NCBI RefSeq assembly: GCF_003403075.1 | Contig: NZ_CP031557.1 | Location: 1,736,001-1,800,000, forward strand | Length of the DNA stretch: 64,000 nt | Origin: Flavobacterium psychrotrophum | GTDB taxonomy: Bacteria > Bacteroidota > Bacteroidia > Flavobacteriales > Flavobacteriaceae | Direction of reading: 5' to 3' | Shown here: one piece after another, positions 38,682 through 47,016 of the stretch | How the letters are laid out: each line of letters starts with the position of its first letter | How positions within the stretch are numbered: position 1 is the first letter of the stretch | Notes under the pieces: generated by a model | What the model was told of the DNA's origin: nothing | Databases searched by the model: none | What the model saw: only the letters and a program-made list of their open reading frames with translations | Made by a program: the position numbers and the translations under genes

Positions 38682-39299
38682 ATGGAAAAGGAAACAGTAC
38701 GAATGGAAGGCTTTAGCGATGCCATATTTGCCATAGCAATTACGCTATTAGTGCTTGACCTGCACATGCCCGAAAAAAATGCACTGACAAGCAGCACTAC
38801 CCTGATAAACTATCTAACCGCGCAATGGCCGTCTTACCTTGCCTTTTGTATTTCTTTTTTTAGCATTTTTATCATGTGGGTCAATCACCACAAGCTCTTT
38901 AAACAAATTTATAGCCGTAATACGGCAATTACGTTTGCAAACGGACTCATACTATTTTTTGCATCGGTAGTGTCTTATCCCACAGGGTTGCTGGCACAGT
39001 ATTTTAATACGCCGTCGGTTAATGTGGTAGTTGCTATTTATACAGGCCTGTTTATCCTTATCAACCTGTCTTATTTATTGTTGTGGCATATCGCCAGTAA
39101 GAATAAAACCCTGCTGCGCCCTGATATAAATGAAGCTGCCATAAAAAAGATAACGCTTAACTATGTATACAGCCTTCCCGTTTATATTGTTGCTTTCGGG
39201 CTGTCATTTACCTATCCTGTAGTGGCACTTATACTATGTATCTGCCTTTGGATCTACTGGGCATTATCCTCAGGGAAACTGGAGAAAGAAGCAGCATAA
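38682..39299 (+). CDS. TMEM175 (DUF1211) family potassium-channel-like protein
   Basis: A 205-residue, six-helix membrane protein. The N-terminal MEGFSDAIFAIAITLLVLDL contains the RxxxFSD-type signature of TMEM175/DUF1211 channels (here RMEGFSD), which conduct K+ in the characterised members. The second block, FIMWVNHHKLFKQI, is also conserved. It is the last gene of the MhqD-cupin operon and is followed by a family A hairpin repeat. Confidence 0.88.
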   Translation: MEKETVRMEGFSDAIFAIAITLLVLDLHMPEKNALTSSTTLINYLTAQWPSYLAFCISFFSIFIMWVNHHKLFKQIYSRNTAITFANGLILFFASVVSYPTGLLAQYFNTPSVNVVVAIYTGLFILINLSYLLLWHIASKNKTLLRPDINEAAIKKITLNYVYSLPVYIVAFGLSFTYPVVALILCICLWIYWALSSGKLEKEAA

Positions 39300-39300
39300 T

Positions 39301-39480
39301 AAATTTTACCACAAGGTTTTCACTAAGACCACTAAGCGAACTCTATAATCAAATACACTTTAAGGACACAAAGCTATACGTAAAACTTTGTGTCCTTTAC
39401 TATTTTCACGTTTACTGATAATTTTACTGATACAGCTTTGTGTACCTCGTGAAAACCTTGTGTCCTCTGTGGTAAAATTT
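39301..39480. repeat. Hairpin repeat family A, dispersed single copy
   Basis: It begins AAATTTTACCACAAGG and ends CTGTGGTAAAATTT, so the outer arms are inverted repeats. Both arms contain CACAAGGTTTTCAC in opposite orientation. Internal CACTAAGACCACTAAG and ACTTTGTGTCC relate it to the tandem copies at 32086-32623. Confidence 0.85.
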
Positions 39481-39541
39481 GAAATCAATGTTATAATTAG
39501 AGGCAAATTCCCGAAATTGCGTCTTCATTAAATACTCTTTC

Positions 39542-41140
39542 ATGCAGCAAAAAAATCCGCAGGCTGATGCCATTTTAAAAGCCATCCAGGAACGGGAACA
39601 AAACCATTTGCTGCAACTGCAACTTTGTACCGCACTGGCACAGGTAACCGACAGAAATGGACTATCTGCGGTAGTGCATCAGCTTAAAGGTATCATCAAT
39701 TTCAATGCGTTTGTAATTGCGGTTACAGACCGGTACGAAAAAGAATACAACATATTTTTTCACGACAGCGATAAATCTCAGGCAGAACTATTGGGCGCTG
39801 TGCACCAGGTTGAAGATGGTTATTTTGATGTGGCGCAACAATCGGCTGAACCGGTTAGCTTTAATCTGCTCAATGTAAACCCTAATAAAGCCGGCCTGCC
39901 CATTTTTATACAACGGGAACGACAGGTAGCCATGCGCGAAGCTATCGCTTTCCCCCTGCACTATCATAAGAATAACCCTTCGGTAGTATTTTTATTTTTC
40001 AAAAATGCCAGGGGCTTTACACCACAGGTACACCGTTTATTAAAAAGCATTTCGATGCAGGTAGCGTTAACGGTATCTAACTGCCTCATCACACAAAAAA
40101 TTGCATTGAATGGGAATATCCCAAATACTGTTTCTGTAAAAGAAGAAACAGAAGCGACCCTTACCGAAGCCGAAGTCATCGATCATTTTTCGGGCATTAT
40201 AGGACAGAGCGCTGCCATGCAAAAGGTTATTACGCTCATACAGCAGGTAGCCCCGTCAGATTCTGGTGTGTTGCTGCTTGGCGAAAGCGGTGTGGGTAAA
40301 GAGGTTGTTGCATCGGCTGTACATAAAAATTCTGAAAGGAAAAACAATAAAATGGTGCGCATAAACTGTGCTGCCATTCCTGCAAACCTTATAGAGAGTG
40401 AATTGTTTGGGCATGAAAAAGGCAGCTTTACAGGTGCTACAGAGCGCAGGATAGGCAAGTTTGAACAGGCTGACAAGGGCACACTTTTTCTGGATGAAAT
40501 AGGTGAATTACCCCTCGCCCTGCAAACAAAACTACTACGCGTTTTGCAGGAGCGCGAATTTGAGCGTATAGGCAGTGCCAAAACCATTACCGTAAATGTG
40601 CGTGTTATTGCAGCGACCAACCGCAACCTTGTACAGGAAGTTGCTGCCGGGCGCTTCAGGGCCGATTTGTTTTACAGGCTTAATGTGTTCCCTATTATTA
40701 TACCGCCGCTACGGGAACGGAAAGAAGACATTGCGCAGCTTAGCACCCATTTTATAGCTGAATTTTGCAGGAAAAACAGAAAGAAAACAAAAACACTTGC
40801 AGCGAAGGTTTTAGAAGCCCTTACCATTTACACATGGCCGGGTAATGTGCGCGAACTGCGCCATATACTGGAACGTAATGTGCTACTTACCCCTGGTACT
40901 ACAATAACAGAAATACAACTTCCTGAAATTATTACTCATGGTGTAAACGACGACCACAATTTAAAAACACTGGGAGAGGTAGAAAAAGAGCACATTCTTA
41001 AAGCAATAAAACTTTGTAGCGGGCGCATTTCAGGGGCTAATGGGGCTGCTAAAAAACTAGGGATACCCCACACAACCCTGCTTTCAAAAATGCAAAAACT
41101 GGGCATTAAGAAAAACCATACCATTGACGAAAGCAAATAG
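39542..41140 (+). CDS. Sigma-54-dependent activator with N-terminal GAF-like domain
   Basis: A 532-residue activator. The N-terminal ~190 residues look like a GAF sensor (LQLCTALAQVTDRNGLSAVV, later AIAFPLHYHKNNPSVVFLFF). A sigma-54 AAA domain follows (about 215-445), with Walker A GESGVGKE, loop GSFTGA in place of GAFTGA, and Walker B LFLDEIGELP. The Fis-type HTH at the C-terminus reads GANGAAKKLGIPHTTLLSKM. There is no receiver domain, so it probably senses a small molecule directly. The gene lies 222 bases before the alpha/beta hydrolase gene that carries palindrome site 2, suggesting local control. Confidence 0.93.
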   Translation: MQQKNPQADAILKAIQEREQNHLLQLQLCTALAQVTDRNGLSAVVHQLKGIINFNAFVIAVTDRYEKEYNIFFHDSDKSQAELLGAVHQVEDGYFDVAQQSAEPVSFNLLNVNPNKAGLPIFIQRERQVAMREAIAFPLHYHKNNPSVVFLFFKNARGFTPQVHRLLKSISMQVALTVSNCLITQKIALNGNIPNTVSVKEETEATLTEAEVIDHFSGIIGQSAAMQKVITLIQQVAPSDSGVLLLGESGVGKEVVASAVHKNSERKNNKMVRINCAAIPANLIESELFGHEKGSFTGATERRIGKFEQADKGTLFLDEIGELPLALQTKLLRVLQEREFERIGSAKTITVNVRVIAATNRNLVQEVAAGRFRADLFYRLNVFPIIIPPLRERKEDIAQLSTHFIAEFCRKNRKKTKTLAAKVLEALTIYTWPGNVRELRHILERNVLLTPGTTITEIQLPEIITHGVNDDHNLKTLGEVEKEHILKAIKLCSGRISGANGAAKKLGIPHTTLLSKMQKLGIKKNHTIDESK

Positions 41141-41231
41141 GCAATCTGCTGTGTGCTATACCTAATACAAACTCCTAATCAATTATAAAACAATATTTTA
41201 TCCTGCAATGATTTTGTAACATCAATATAAA

Positions 41232-41249
41232 TTTACGATATATCGTAAA
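41232..41249. promoter_or_regulatory. 18-bp palindrome, putative activator site 2
   Basis: TTTACGATATATCGTAAA is identical to the core of site 1 at 26840, and identity extends upstream to 41224 (26 bp in all). It lies 113 bp before the alpha/beta hydrolase start and 55 bp before a -24/-12-like element, almost the same layout as at site 1. Confidence 0.65.
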
Positions 41250-41302
41250 AAATGTTTTGGCATAAAATTACAAATCACTCATAAACAATATTTTAAATTA
41301 AA

Positions 41303-41318
41303 GGGCATGTAAATTGGT
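41303..41318 (+). promoter_or_regulatory. Candidate sigma-54 promoter 2 (-24/-12)
   Basis: GGGCATGTAAATTGGT matches TGGCAC-N5-TTGC at most positions (GGCA, G, TTG) but has GG instead of GC at -12. It lies 44 bp before the ATG at 41363. No TAnnTTTG element is seen here. Confidence 0.45.
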
Positions 41319-41362
41319 TATTACATAACAAATCAATTTTAATTCAATTTAATTTAAAAGTT

Positions 41363-42355
41363 ATGAGCACATCACAAATTACAAATGCCATCCCTAACGT
41401 TGCAAACGATCCTGCAATTTCAACAGAAACAAAAAAATTCCTTGCAGCCTTAAACTCGGGTGGCGTACCACTAGAATCGTTATCACCTTTAGACGCACGC
41501 CAGGTATTGGTAGGTGCACAAAAATCGGTAGAAGTAGATTATTCAGGTATTGAAGAATCAGAAAAAACCATTACCCAGGACGGCTATACACTAACACTAA
41601 ACATTGTAAAACCTGAAGGTACTACAGGTACCCTGCCTGCATTTATATTTATCCACGGTGGTGGCTGGGTGCTGGGCGATTACCCTACCCACAAGCGCAT
41701 GGTGCGTGATCTTGCAGTACTATCTGGCGCGGCAGGTGTATTTGTAAACTATACCCCAACTCCCGATGCGCAATTTCCGCAGGCAACAAACGAAATCTAC
41801 GCGACCACTAAGTGGGTAGCCGAAAACGGCAGCGAAATAGGTATTGACGGTTCTAAACTGGCTGTTGTGGGTAACAGTGTTGGCGGAAACATGACAGCAG
41901 TAACGGCTATTAAAGCAATAGAAAACAACGGGCCAAAAATTACCAACCTTATTATGCTATGGCCTATAGTTGATAACAATTTTGAGACAGAAACATACAA
42001 ACGTTTTGGTACAGACCGTTTTCTTACCACATCGTTAATGAAATGGATGTACGACCTGTACACTACAGACCAGACCGAGAGAGACAGCATGTATGCTTCG
42101 CCAATAAATGCTCCGGTAGAGATACTTAAAAACTTCCCTCCTACGCTTATACAAGTTGCCGAAGCCGATGTACTTCTTGAAGAAGGCGAAGCCTTTGGCC
42201 GTAAACTAGATGACGCCGGTGTTACTGTAACCACAGTGCGCTACAATGGCATGATTCACGATTTTGGTTTGCTGAACCCTCTTGCACATCTTCCGCAAAC
42301 AAAATCTTTATTTGTACACGCTGCTGCAGAACTTAAAAAATATCTTTTCTCATAA
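41363..42355 (+). CDS. Alpha/beta hydrolase, hormone-sensitive-lipase-like esterase
   Basis: The 330-residue esterase shows the HSL-family oxyanion motif FIHGGGWVLGDYPTH, nucleophile elbow GNSVGGN with Ser172, an acidic residue in IQVAEADVLLEEGEA, and the catalytic His in GMIHDFGLLN. There is no signal peptide, so it is cytosolic. It opens a three-gene unit with a second alpha/beta hydrolase (9 bases downstream) and a small protein, behind palindrome site 2. The substrate is unknown; esters of aromatic or short-chain acids are plausible. Confidence 0.9.
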   Translation: MSTSQITNAIPNVANDPAISTETKKFLAALNSGGVPLESLSPLDARQVLVGAQKSVEVDYSGIEESEKTITQDGYTLTLNIVKPEGTTGTLPAFIFIHGGGWVLGDYPTHKRMVRDLAVLSGAAGVFVNYTPTPDAQFPQATNEIYATTKWVAENGSEIGIDGSKLAVVGNSVGGNMTAVTAIKAIENNGPKITNLIMLWPIVDNNFETETYKRFGTDRFLTTSLMKWMYDLYTTDQTERDSMYASPINAPVEILKNFPPTLIQVAEADVLLEEGEAFGRKLDDAGVTVTTVRYNGMIHDFGLLNPLAHLPQTKSLFVHAAAELKKYLFS

Positions 42356-42364
42356 TCATAAGCC

Positions 42365-43066
42365 ATGAAGGATACTACTATAAAAAACATTGTAATTGTG
42401 CATGGCGCTTTTGCCGATGCATCGGGTTGGGAACCTGCTTATAAAATATTAAAAAGCAAAGGTTATAAAGTAACCCTTGTGCAAAACCCAACTACCACAC
42501 TGGAAGATGATGTAACCGCCACTAAGGCAGCGCTGGACCGACAAGATGGCCCCGCTTTACTGGTTGGGCATTCCTGGGGCGGTACGGTTATAACCGAAGC
42601 CGGCATTCACGACCTGGTAGCGGCACTGGTATATGTAGCAGCTTTTGTACCCGATGTAAACGAGTCTACCCTGCAACTGGTACAGTCTGAAAAGATACTT
42701 GAGGTAAATGGTATTTTGCCTCCGGATGATAAAGGGTTGGTATATCTGGATGAGGCGCTTTTTAATCAAACCTTTGCCACAGGGCAAAGCGCTGAGAAGT
42801 CTGCTTTTATGTATGACTCACAAATTCCACTTACGGTAAAATCATTTATTACACCCGTTACAAATGCAGCCTGGAGGAGCAAACCATCATATGCTATTTT
42901 ACCAACAGATGACGCTACAGTAAATCCTAAACTACAGTACACCATGTACAACCGCGCGGGCAGTACCATTACAGAGATGACCGGTGGACATACTTTGTTT
43001 ATGACACACGCCGAGGAAGTAGCAAACGTAATTATAAAGGCTGCACAAAATACTAACCTTTTATAA
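42365..43066 (+). CDS. Alpha/beta hydrolase (EstC/salicylate-esterase-like)
   Basis: A 233-residue hydrolase with N-terminal IVIVHGAFADASGWEPAYKIL (oxyanion loop) and nucleophile elbow GHSWGG with Ser70. The late His in MTGGHTLFMTHAEEVANVI completes the triad. The HGAFADASGW start is typical of a widespread bacterial esterase family related to plant salicylate and hydroxynitrile esterases. It is the second gene of the unit that begins at 41363. Confidence 0.9.
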   Translation: MKDTTIKNIVIVHGAFADASGWEPAYKILKSKGYKVTLVQNPTTTLEDDVTATKAALDRQDGPALLVGHSWGGTVITEAGIHDLVAALVYVAAFVPDVNESTLQLVQSEKILEVNGILPPDDKGLVYLDEALFNQTFATGQSAEKSAFMYDSQIPLTVKSFITPVTNAAWRSKPSYAILPTDDATVNPKLQYTMYNRAGSTITEMTGGHTLFMTHAEEVANVIIKAAQNTNLL

Positions 43067-43081
43067 CCTGTAAGTTAAGAT

Positions 43082-43402
43082 ATGGAACATCAAAACACAC
43101 AACCCTATTTTGATACTGTTACAGAGGCGTTGCAATGGTTAGGCACAGAAGGATATACGCATGACTTTAATCTTGATAATGACTGCATCAGGTTTAATAA
43201 TGGTGCGCAGGCCATGTCGCCGCAGGATTTTAATATAGAATACGTTTTTCGCTTTGAGGGTGAAACAGACCCGGGAGATGAGAATATTGTTTATGGCATA
43301 AACTCTGACACTTTTAAGGTTAAAGGAGTAATGATTAGTGCCTTTGGTGTGTATGCCGATGAAATTTCAGACGAAATGCTAAAAAAACTCTCGGTACATT
43401 GA
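43082..43402 (+). CDS. Small conserved Bacteroidota protein, unknown function
   Basis: The 106-residue protein begins with a helix (FDTVTEALQWLGTEGYTHDF) followed by acidic beta-rich sequence with NIEYVFRFEGETDPGDENIVYG and GVMISAFGVYADE. The family is common in Bacteroidota and is sometimes labelled phosphoribosylpyrophosphate synthetase in databases; its length and lack of a PRPP loop speak against that. It lies 15 bases after the second hydrolase and ends before a strong terminator. Confidence 0.75.
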   Translation: MEHQNTQPYFDTVTEALQWLGTEGYTHDFNLDNDCIRFNNGAQAMSPQDFNIEYVFRFEGETDPGDENIVYGINSDTFKVKGVMISAFGVYADEISDEMLKKLSVH

Positions 43403-43466
43403 TCGAAAGTAATGGTATGACTAAAATAGCAATGTAAGCTATAAGTTTAATCTGGCATAGAAACAA

Positions 43467-43501
43467 AGAAGGCCGCCTGATTATATATCGGCGGCCTTCT
43501 T
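43467..43501. terminator. Bidirectional intrinsic terminator
   Basis: AAGAAGGCCGCC and GGCGGCCTTCTT form a perfect 12-bp stem around an A+T-rich loop between convergent genes. Confidence 0.9.
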
Positions 43502-43523
43502 CTCATTTATAGATAAGCTTAGT

Positions 43524-45002
43524 TTAGTTCGTTTTTGGAACAATATCCCTGGTTAGCCAGCCCCGCTTACTAGCTGTTGCTATAGCATAAGGTGCAATCC
43601 AGAACAGGCCAAAGGTGTATAACAGGCTGTATGAATAGGCATAGAACGATTCTGAAATGCCGTAACGTTTAGCATAAAAGAATACCGGAAAACTTGACAT
43701 TACCAATATACCCAACAGTGTAGAACTTAAAAACAGTAACGGATAACTGATTATAAAAAACACCATAAGCAGCAGGAACGGGTATGTAAGCGCTATAGAA
43801 AAGAACTGGTTAAGGAACAATAACCTTGTACCCAGTTTTGACTGGTCCCTGAATTTTTTGAAAACAAATTTAGCCATCATCAGGTTTTCGCGTACGTTGC
43901 TCCTACCCCACCTAATAAACATTTTATAAAGGCCCTTATATTTTTCCGGCACATTTGTAAGCACATAAGAATTACGCTGGAAAAGAATATGGTATCCTTG
44001 TTTCATGATCATATTAGTCATGGCACGGTCTTCGCCAATATCAGACGGCTGTCCCATAAACGTTTGATTTATCCATTCATCAAGACAACCAAAAACAGCT
44101 GTTCTGCGGTAGGCTGCCAGTGCACCCGGCGTACATAATACAGACCCAACACTACTCTCTGCTGAACGTATAAATTCGAAACTTAATACAAAACTTACAT
44201 TAAGCATCTTTGCTATAATACTGTTATCGTTATTAAGCACACGAACGTTACCACCTACAGCACCACAGTTTTCATTTGTAACTATAGGGCTTACAAGATT
44301 TCTTAATGTATCAGGTTTAACAACTGAGTCGCTGTCTACCGTTATAAAAACATCTCCTTTACCTATGTTAAAACCACGGTATAGTGCATGACGTTTGCCT
44401 TTGTTTTCCGGCTGCTGATAGATTGATACCCTGTCTCCAAGCTCGGCTTTAGCCTTTTGCATCCAGTTCCAGGTATCATCTTTACTACCATCATCAATAG
44501 CCATGATCTCTAATTTAGCAGCAGGATATTTACTGGCTACAAGGCTCATAAGAGTATCGTATACCAGTTTACCTTCATTATATGCCGGCACAATTACAGT
44601 ACACGTTGGCAGCATTTCATCTGAAACCGATTTTACCGGCTTGTACTTAAAATATAAAAACAAGTTATATAAAAAGTATGCCCCTTTTATAGCCAATAGT
44701 GCTGTAGTAACAGCAATAAGTATAAAACCCCAGGTACTGCTCATACGCTCCTGATGAAGACGGTCAAACTCAGGCTGTAATTGATATACCCATAGTGCAC
44801 CGCACAATAATAGTGCAATTGTACCTATAATAACAGCACGGCCGGACAGTTTTGAGCGCAATGTTGTAGCCTCAGATTTTGCTGTATTAGCAACAATATT
44901 TTTATCCGGAATACTTGCAGAAGTGGTTAGTGGTTTTGCAGTTTTGATATTTATATCTTCCCGAAGGACAAAACGGTTAGTTGTGATGGTATCTGTTTCC
45001 AT
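43524..45002 (-). CDS. Processive family 2 glycosyltransferase (hyaluronan/chitin synthase-like)
   Basis: A 492-residue inner-membrane enzyme. About 55 cytosolic residues precede two membrane helices (about 55-75 and 88-113). A GT2 domain follows, with CTVIVPAYNEG, AIDDGSKDD, the DxD-type TVDSDSVVKPD, and GEDRAMTN with the catalytic-base Asp. A final RWGRSN stands in place of the QxxRW motif. Three or four C-terminal helices probably form the export channel. It transfers sugar from a nucleotide donor to a growing polysaccharide. There are no polysaccharide neighbours, and it is divergent from the DUF4256 gene. Confidence 0.9.
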   Translation of the reverse strand: METDTITTNRFVLREDINIKTAKPLTTSASIPDKNIVANTAKSEATTLRSKLSGRAVIIGTIALLLCGALWVYQLQPEFDRLHQERMSSTWGFILIAVTTALLAIKGAYFLYNLFLYFKYKPVKSVSDEMLPTCTVIVPAYNEGKLVYDTLMSLVASKYPAAKLEIMAIDDGSKDDTWNWMQKAKAELGDRVSIYQQPENKGKRHALYRGFNIGKGDVFITVDSDSVVKPDTLRNLVSPIVTNENCGAVGGNVRVLNNDNSIIAKMLNVSFVLSFEFIRSAESSVGSVLCTPGALAAYRRTAVFGCLDEWINQTFMGQPSDIGEDRAMTNMIMKQGYHILFQRNSYVLTNVPEKYKGLYKMFIRWGRSNVRENLMMAKFVFKKFRDQSKLGTRLLFLNQFFSIALTYPFLLLMVFFIISYPLLFLSSTLLGILVMSSFPVFFYAKRYGISESFYAYSYSLLYTFGLFWIAPYAIATASKRGWLTRDIVPKTN

Positions 45003-45245
45003 AGTAAGTGCATGTATTATTTTTATTAGGCAGAGTCATTCTTACACAAACAGTAATACCAACCATTGTACCACAACAAAAAACAACTATAAATCAGCAC
45101 AATACAAATAATAAACTATTGTAGATTGTAGTGCGATTCTACACTTTTCTACACTTTTCCCCATTTATAATATGTCTTATAGAAATCGGGGGCATCAAAA
45201 AAATCAATACTTTTACATAGCAAATAATCTTTAACAACATTAAAA

Positions 45246-45809
45246 ATGAGTTCTAAAAGGGCATTATCAGAGTTAGATAAAGAGGAATTTATAACGTTGC
45301 TAAAAATACGTTTTGAAAAAAATATGACCCGGCATAACGATATTGCCTGGCAGGATGTAGCATCAAAACTTGAAACCCAACCACACAAGATAATCTCATT
45401 ACATGAAATGGAAGAGACAGGAGGCGAACCGGATGTTACAGGATACGACAGCACTACAGGCGAGTACATTTTTATAGACTGCTCTCCGGAGAGCCCAAAA
45501 GGGCGCAGGAGTATTTGCTTTGATCGCGTAGCGCTGGATAAGCGAAAAGAAAATAAGCCCCATAATACAGCCAAAGATATGGCTGAGGTCATAGGGATAG
45601 AAATATTGACGGAAGAACAATACCGAAAACTGCAAACGTTGGGGAATTTCGACCTTAAAACATCAAGCTGGATACAAACACCCGAAAAAATAAGGAAACT
45701 GGGAGGTGCTTTATTTGCTGACAGGCGCTATGATACCGTTTTTGTATACCATAATGGTGCAGACTCTTACTATGCAGCCAGGGCATTTAGGGGGATGCTT
45801 AAAGTATAA
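45246..45809 (+). CDS. DUF4256 family protein
   Basis: The 187-residue protein matches the DUF4256 family along its length: ITLLKIRFEKNMTRHNDIAW at the start, then EMEETGGEPDVTGYD, FIDCSPESPKGRRSICFDR and LKTSSWIQTPEKIRKLGGA with FADRRYDTVFVYHNGADSYY. The pattern of conserved Asp, Arg and Cys suggests an enzyme, but no reaction is known. It ends at a perfect bidirectional terminator. Confidence 0.87.
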   Translation: MSSKRALSELDKEEFITLLKIRFEKNMTRHNDIAWQDVASKLETQPHKIISLHEMEETGGEPDVTGYDSTTGEYIFIDCSPESPKGRRSICFDRVALDKRKENKPHNTAKDMAEVIGIEILTEEQYRKLQTLGNFDLKTSSWIQTPEKIRKLGGALFADRRYDTVFVYHNGADSYYAARAFRGMLKV

Positions 45810-45836
45810 AAATCTATCTGATGGAGATATTCTTAT

Positions 45837-45879
45837 ATACAAAATCGGCTGTCCTTATATAAGACAGCCGATTTTGTAT
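45837..45879. terminator. Bidirectional intrinsic terminator
   Basis: A perfect 17-bp inverted repeat (ATACAAAATCGGCTGTC and complement) around CTTATATAA lies between the convergent DUF4256 and cysteine synthase genes. Confidence 0.9.
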
Positions 45880-45893
45880 GGTGTAAAGTACTA

Positions 45894-46934
45894 TTACTTT
45901 ATAAATTCTATTTTCTGCGCTTCTTCTATGTTAACGCTGTCAAAAAAGCCCTGCTCATTCATCCACTCATCGCTAAATACTTTACTCATATAACGCGATC
46001 CGTGATCAGGGAATATAAGTACAACGTTGCTGTTTTCGTCAAACTCACCTGCTTCGTCATACTGTCTTGCAGCCTGTAGAGTTGCACCGCTGGTATAGCC
46101 TACAAAAAGGCCTTCAGTCTTAGCAATATAACGGGCGGCATGTGCGCTGTCTTCGTCAGATACTTTTATAAACTTATCTATAACGTCAAAGTCTGTAGCC
46201 GTAGGGATAAGGTTTTTACCAAGCCCCTCTATACGGTAAGGATAAATTTCATCGCTATCAAACTCTTTAGTTTCATGATATTTTTTAAGCACAGATCCAA
46301 AAGCATCTACACCTAATATTTTAATATCCGGGTTTTGCTCTTTAAGAAAACGTGCTGTGCCGCTTATAGTACCACCGGTACCGCTGCAGGCTATAAGGTG
46401 CGTAATTTTACCGTTAGTCTGTTCCCATATTTCAGGGCCGGTAGTTTTATAGTGCGCATCTACATTAAGGTCATTAAAATACTGGTTAATGTAAACAGAG
46501 CCTTTCATTTCTTCATGAAGCCTTTTTGCAACACTATAGTAAGAACGCGGATCATCTGCAGAAACATTTGCAGGGCATACATATACCTTTGCACCCATGG
46601 CACGCAGCATATCTATTTTATCCCTGGATGACTTAGAACTTACAGCAAGTACGCAATCATATCCTTTAATAATGCTTACCATAGCAACACTAAACCCCGT
46701 ATTACCCGAAGTAGTTTCTATAATGGTATCGCCTGGTTTAAGGATACCTTTTCGTTCAGCTTCTTCGATAATATAAAGAGCAATCCTGTCTTTAGTGGAA
46801 TGGCCCGGATTAAAAGCTTCTACCTTTGCGTAAAAATTTCCTTTTAATCCTTCAGTAATTTTATTGATCTTAACAAGCGGTGTATTGCCTATTAGTTCCA
46901 ATACATTATTATAGGCTTTTATTTCTTCTTTCAT
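45894..46934 (-). CDS. PLP-dependent cysteine synthase / cystathionine beta-synthase-type enzyme
   Basis: A 346-residue fold-type II PLP enzyme. The PLP lysine is Lys48 in [12 protein letters not shown], where most CysK proteins have [22 protein letters not shown] binds the substrate carboxylate and [11 protein letters not shown] the phosphate. The C-terminal ~35 residues extend beyond usual CysK. The protein makes cysteine from O-acetylserine or a related substrate, or cystathionine; the sequence does not decide. A TAGATTTG element lies about 60 bases upstream. Confidence 0.88.
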   Translation of the reverse strand: MKEEIKAYNNVLELIGNTPLVKINKITEGLKGNFYAKVEAFNPGHSTKDRIALYIIEEAERKGILKPGDTIIETTSGNTGFSVAMVSIIKGYDCVLAVSSKSSRDKIDMLRAMGAKVYVCPANVSADDPRSYYSVAKRLHEEMKGSVYINQYFNDLNVDAHYKTTGPEIWEQTNGKITHLIACSGTGGTISGTARFLKEQNPDIKILGVDAFGSVLKKYHETKEFDSDEIYPYRIEGLGKNLIPTATDFDVIDKFIKVSDEDSAHAARYIAKTEGLFVGYTSGATLQAARQYDEAGEFDENSNVVLIFPDHGSRYMSKVFSDEWMNEQGFFDSVNIEEAQKIEFIK

Positions 46935-46993
46935 AAAAAAAATAAGTTAGCAAGGTAAACTGTGTGTAAAATATTAGTAACCTTAAAACGTTG

Positions 46994-47001
46994 CAAATCT
47001 A
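46994..47001 (-). promoter_or_regulatory. Candidate -7 element for the cysteine synthase gene
   Basis: The minus strand reads TAGATTTG, matching TAnnTTTG, about 60 bases before the ATG. No -33 TTG is seen at the right spacing. Confidence 0.4.
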
Positions 47002-47016
47002 ACAAAAAAAAATTAA

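Noticed and set aside
37495-39480. Insertion sequences flanked by inverted repeats
   Set aside because: The repeats enclose only 100-150 bp of non-coding DNA; no transposase, target duplication or remnant was found.
41259-41275. Alternative sigma-54 promoter TTGGCATAAAATTACAA close to palindrome 2
   Set aside because: The spacing between the two halves is one base too short and the -12 half lacks GC; it also lies only 10 bp from the palindrome. The element at 41303 fits better.
43082-43402. Phosphoribosylpyrophosphate synthetase
   Set aside because: The protein has 106 residues instead of about 310 and lacks the PRPP-binding motif; the label sometimes attached to this family seems to be an annotation error.
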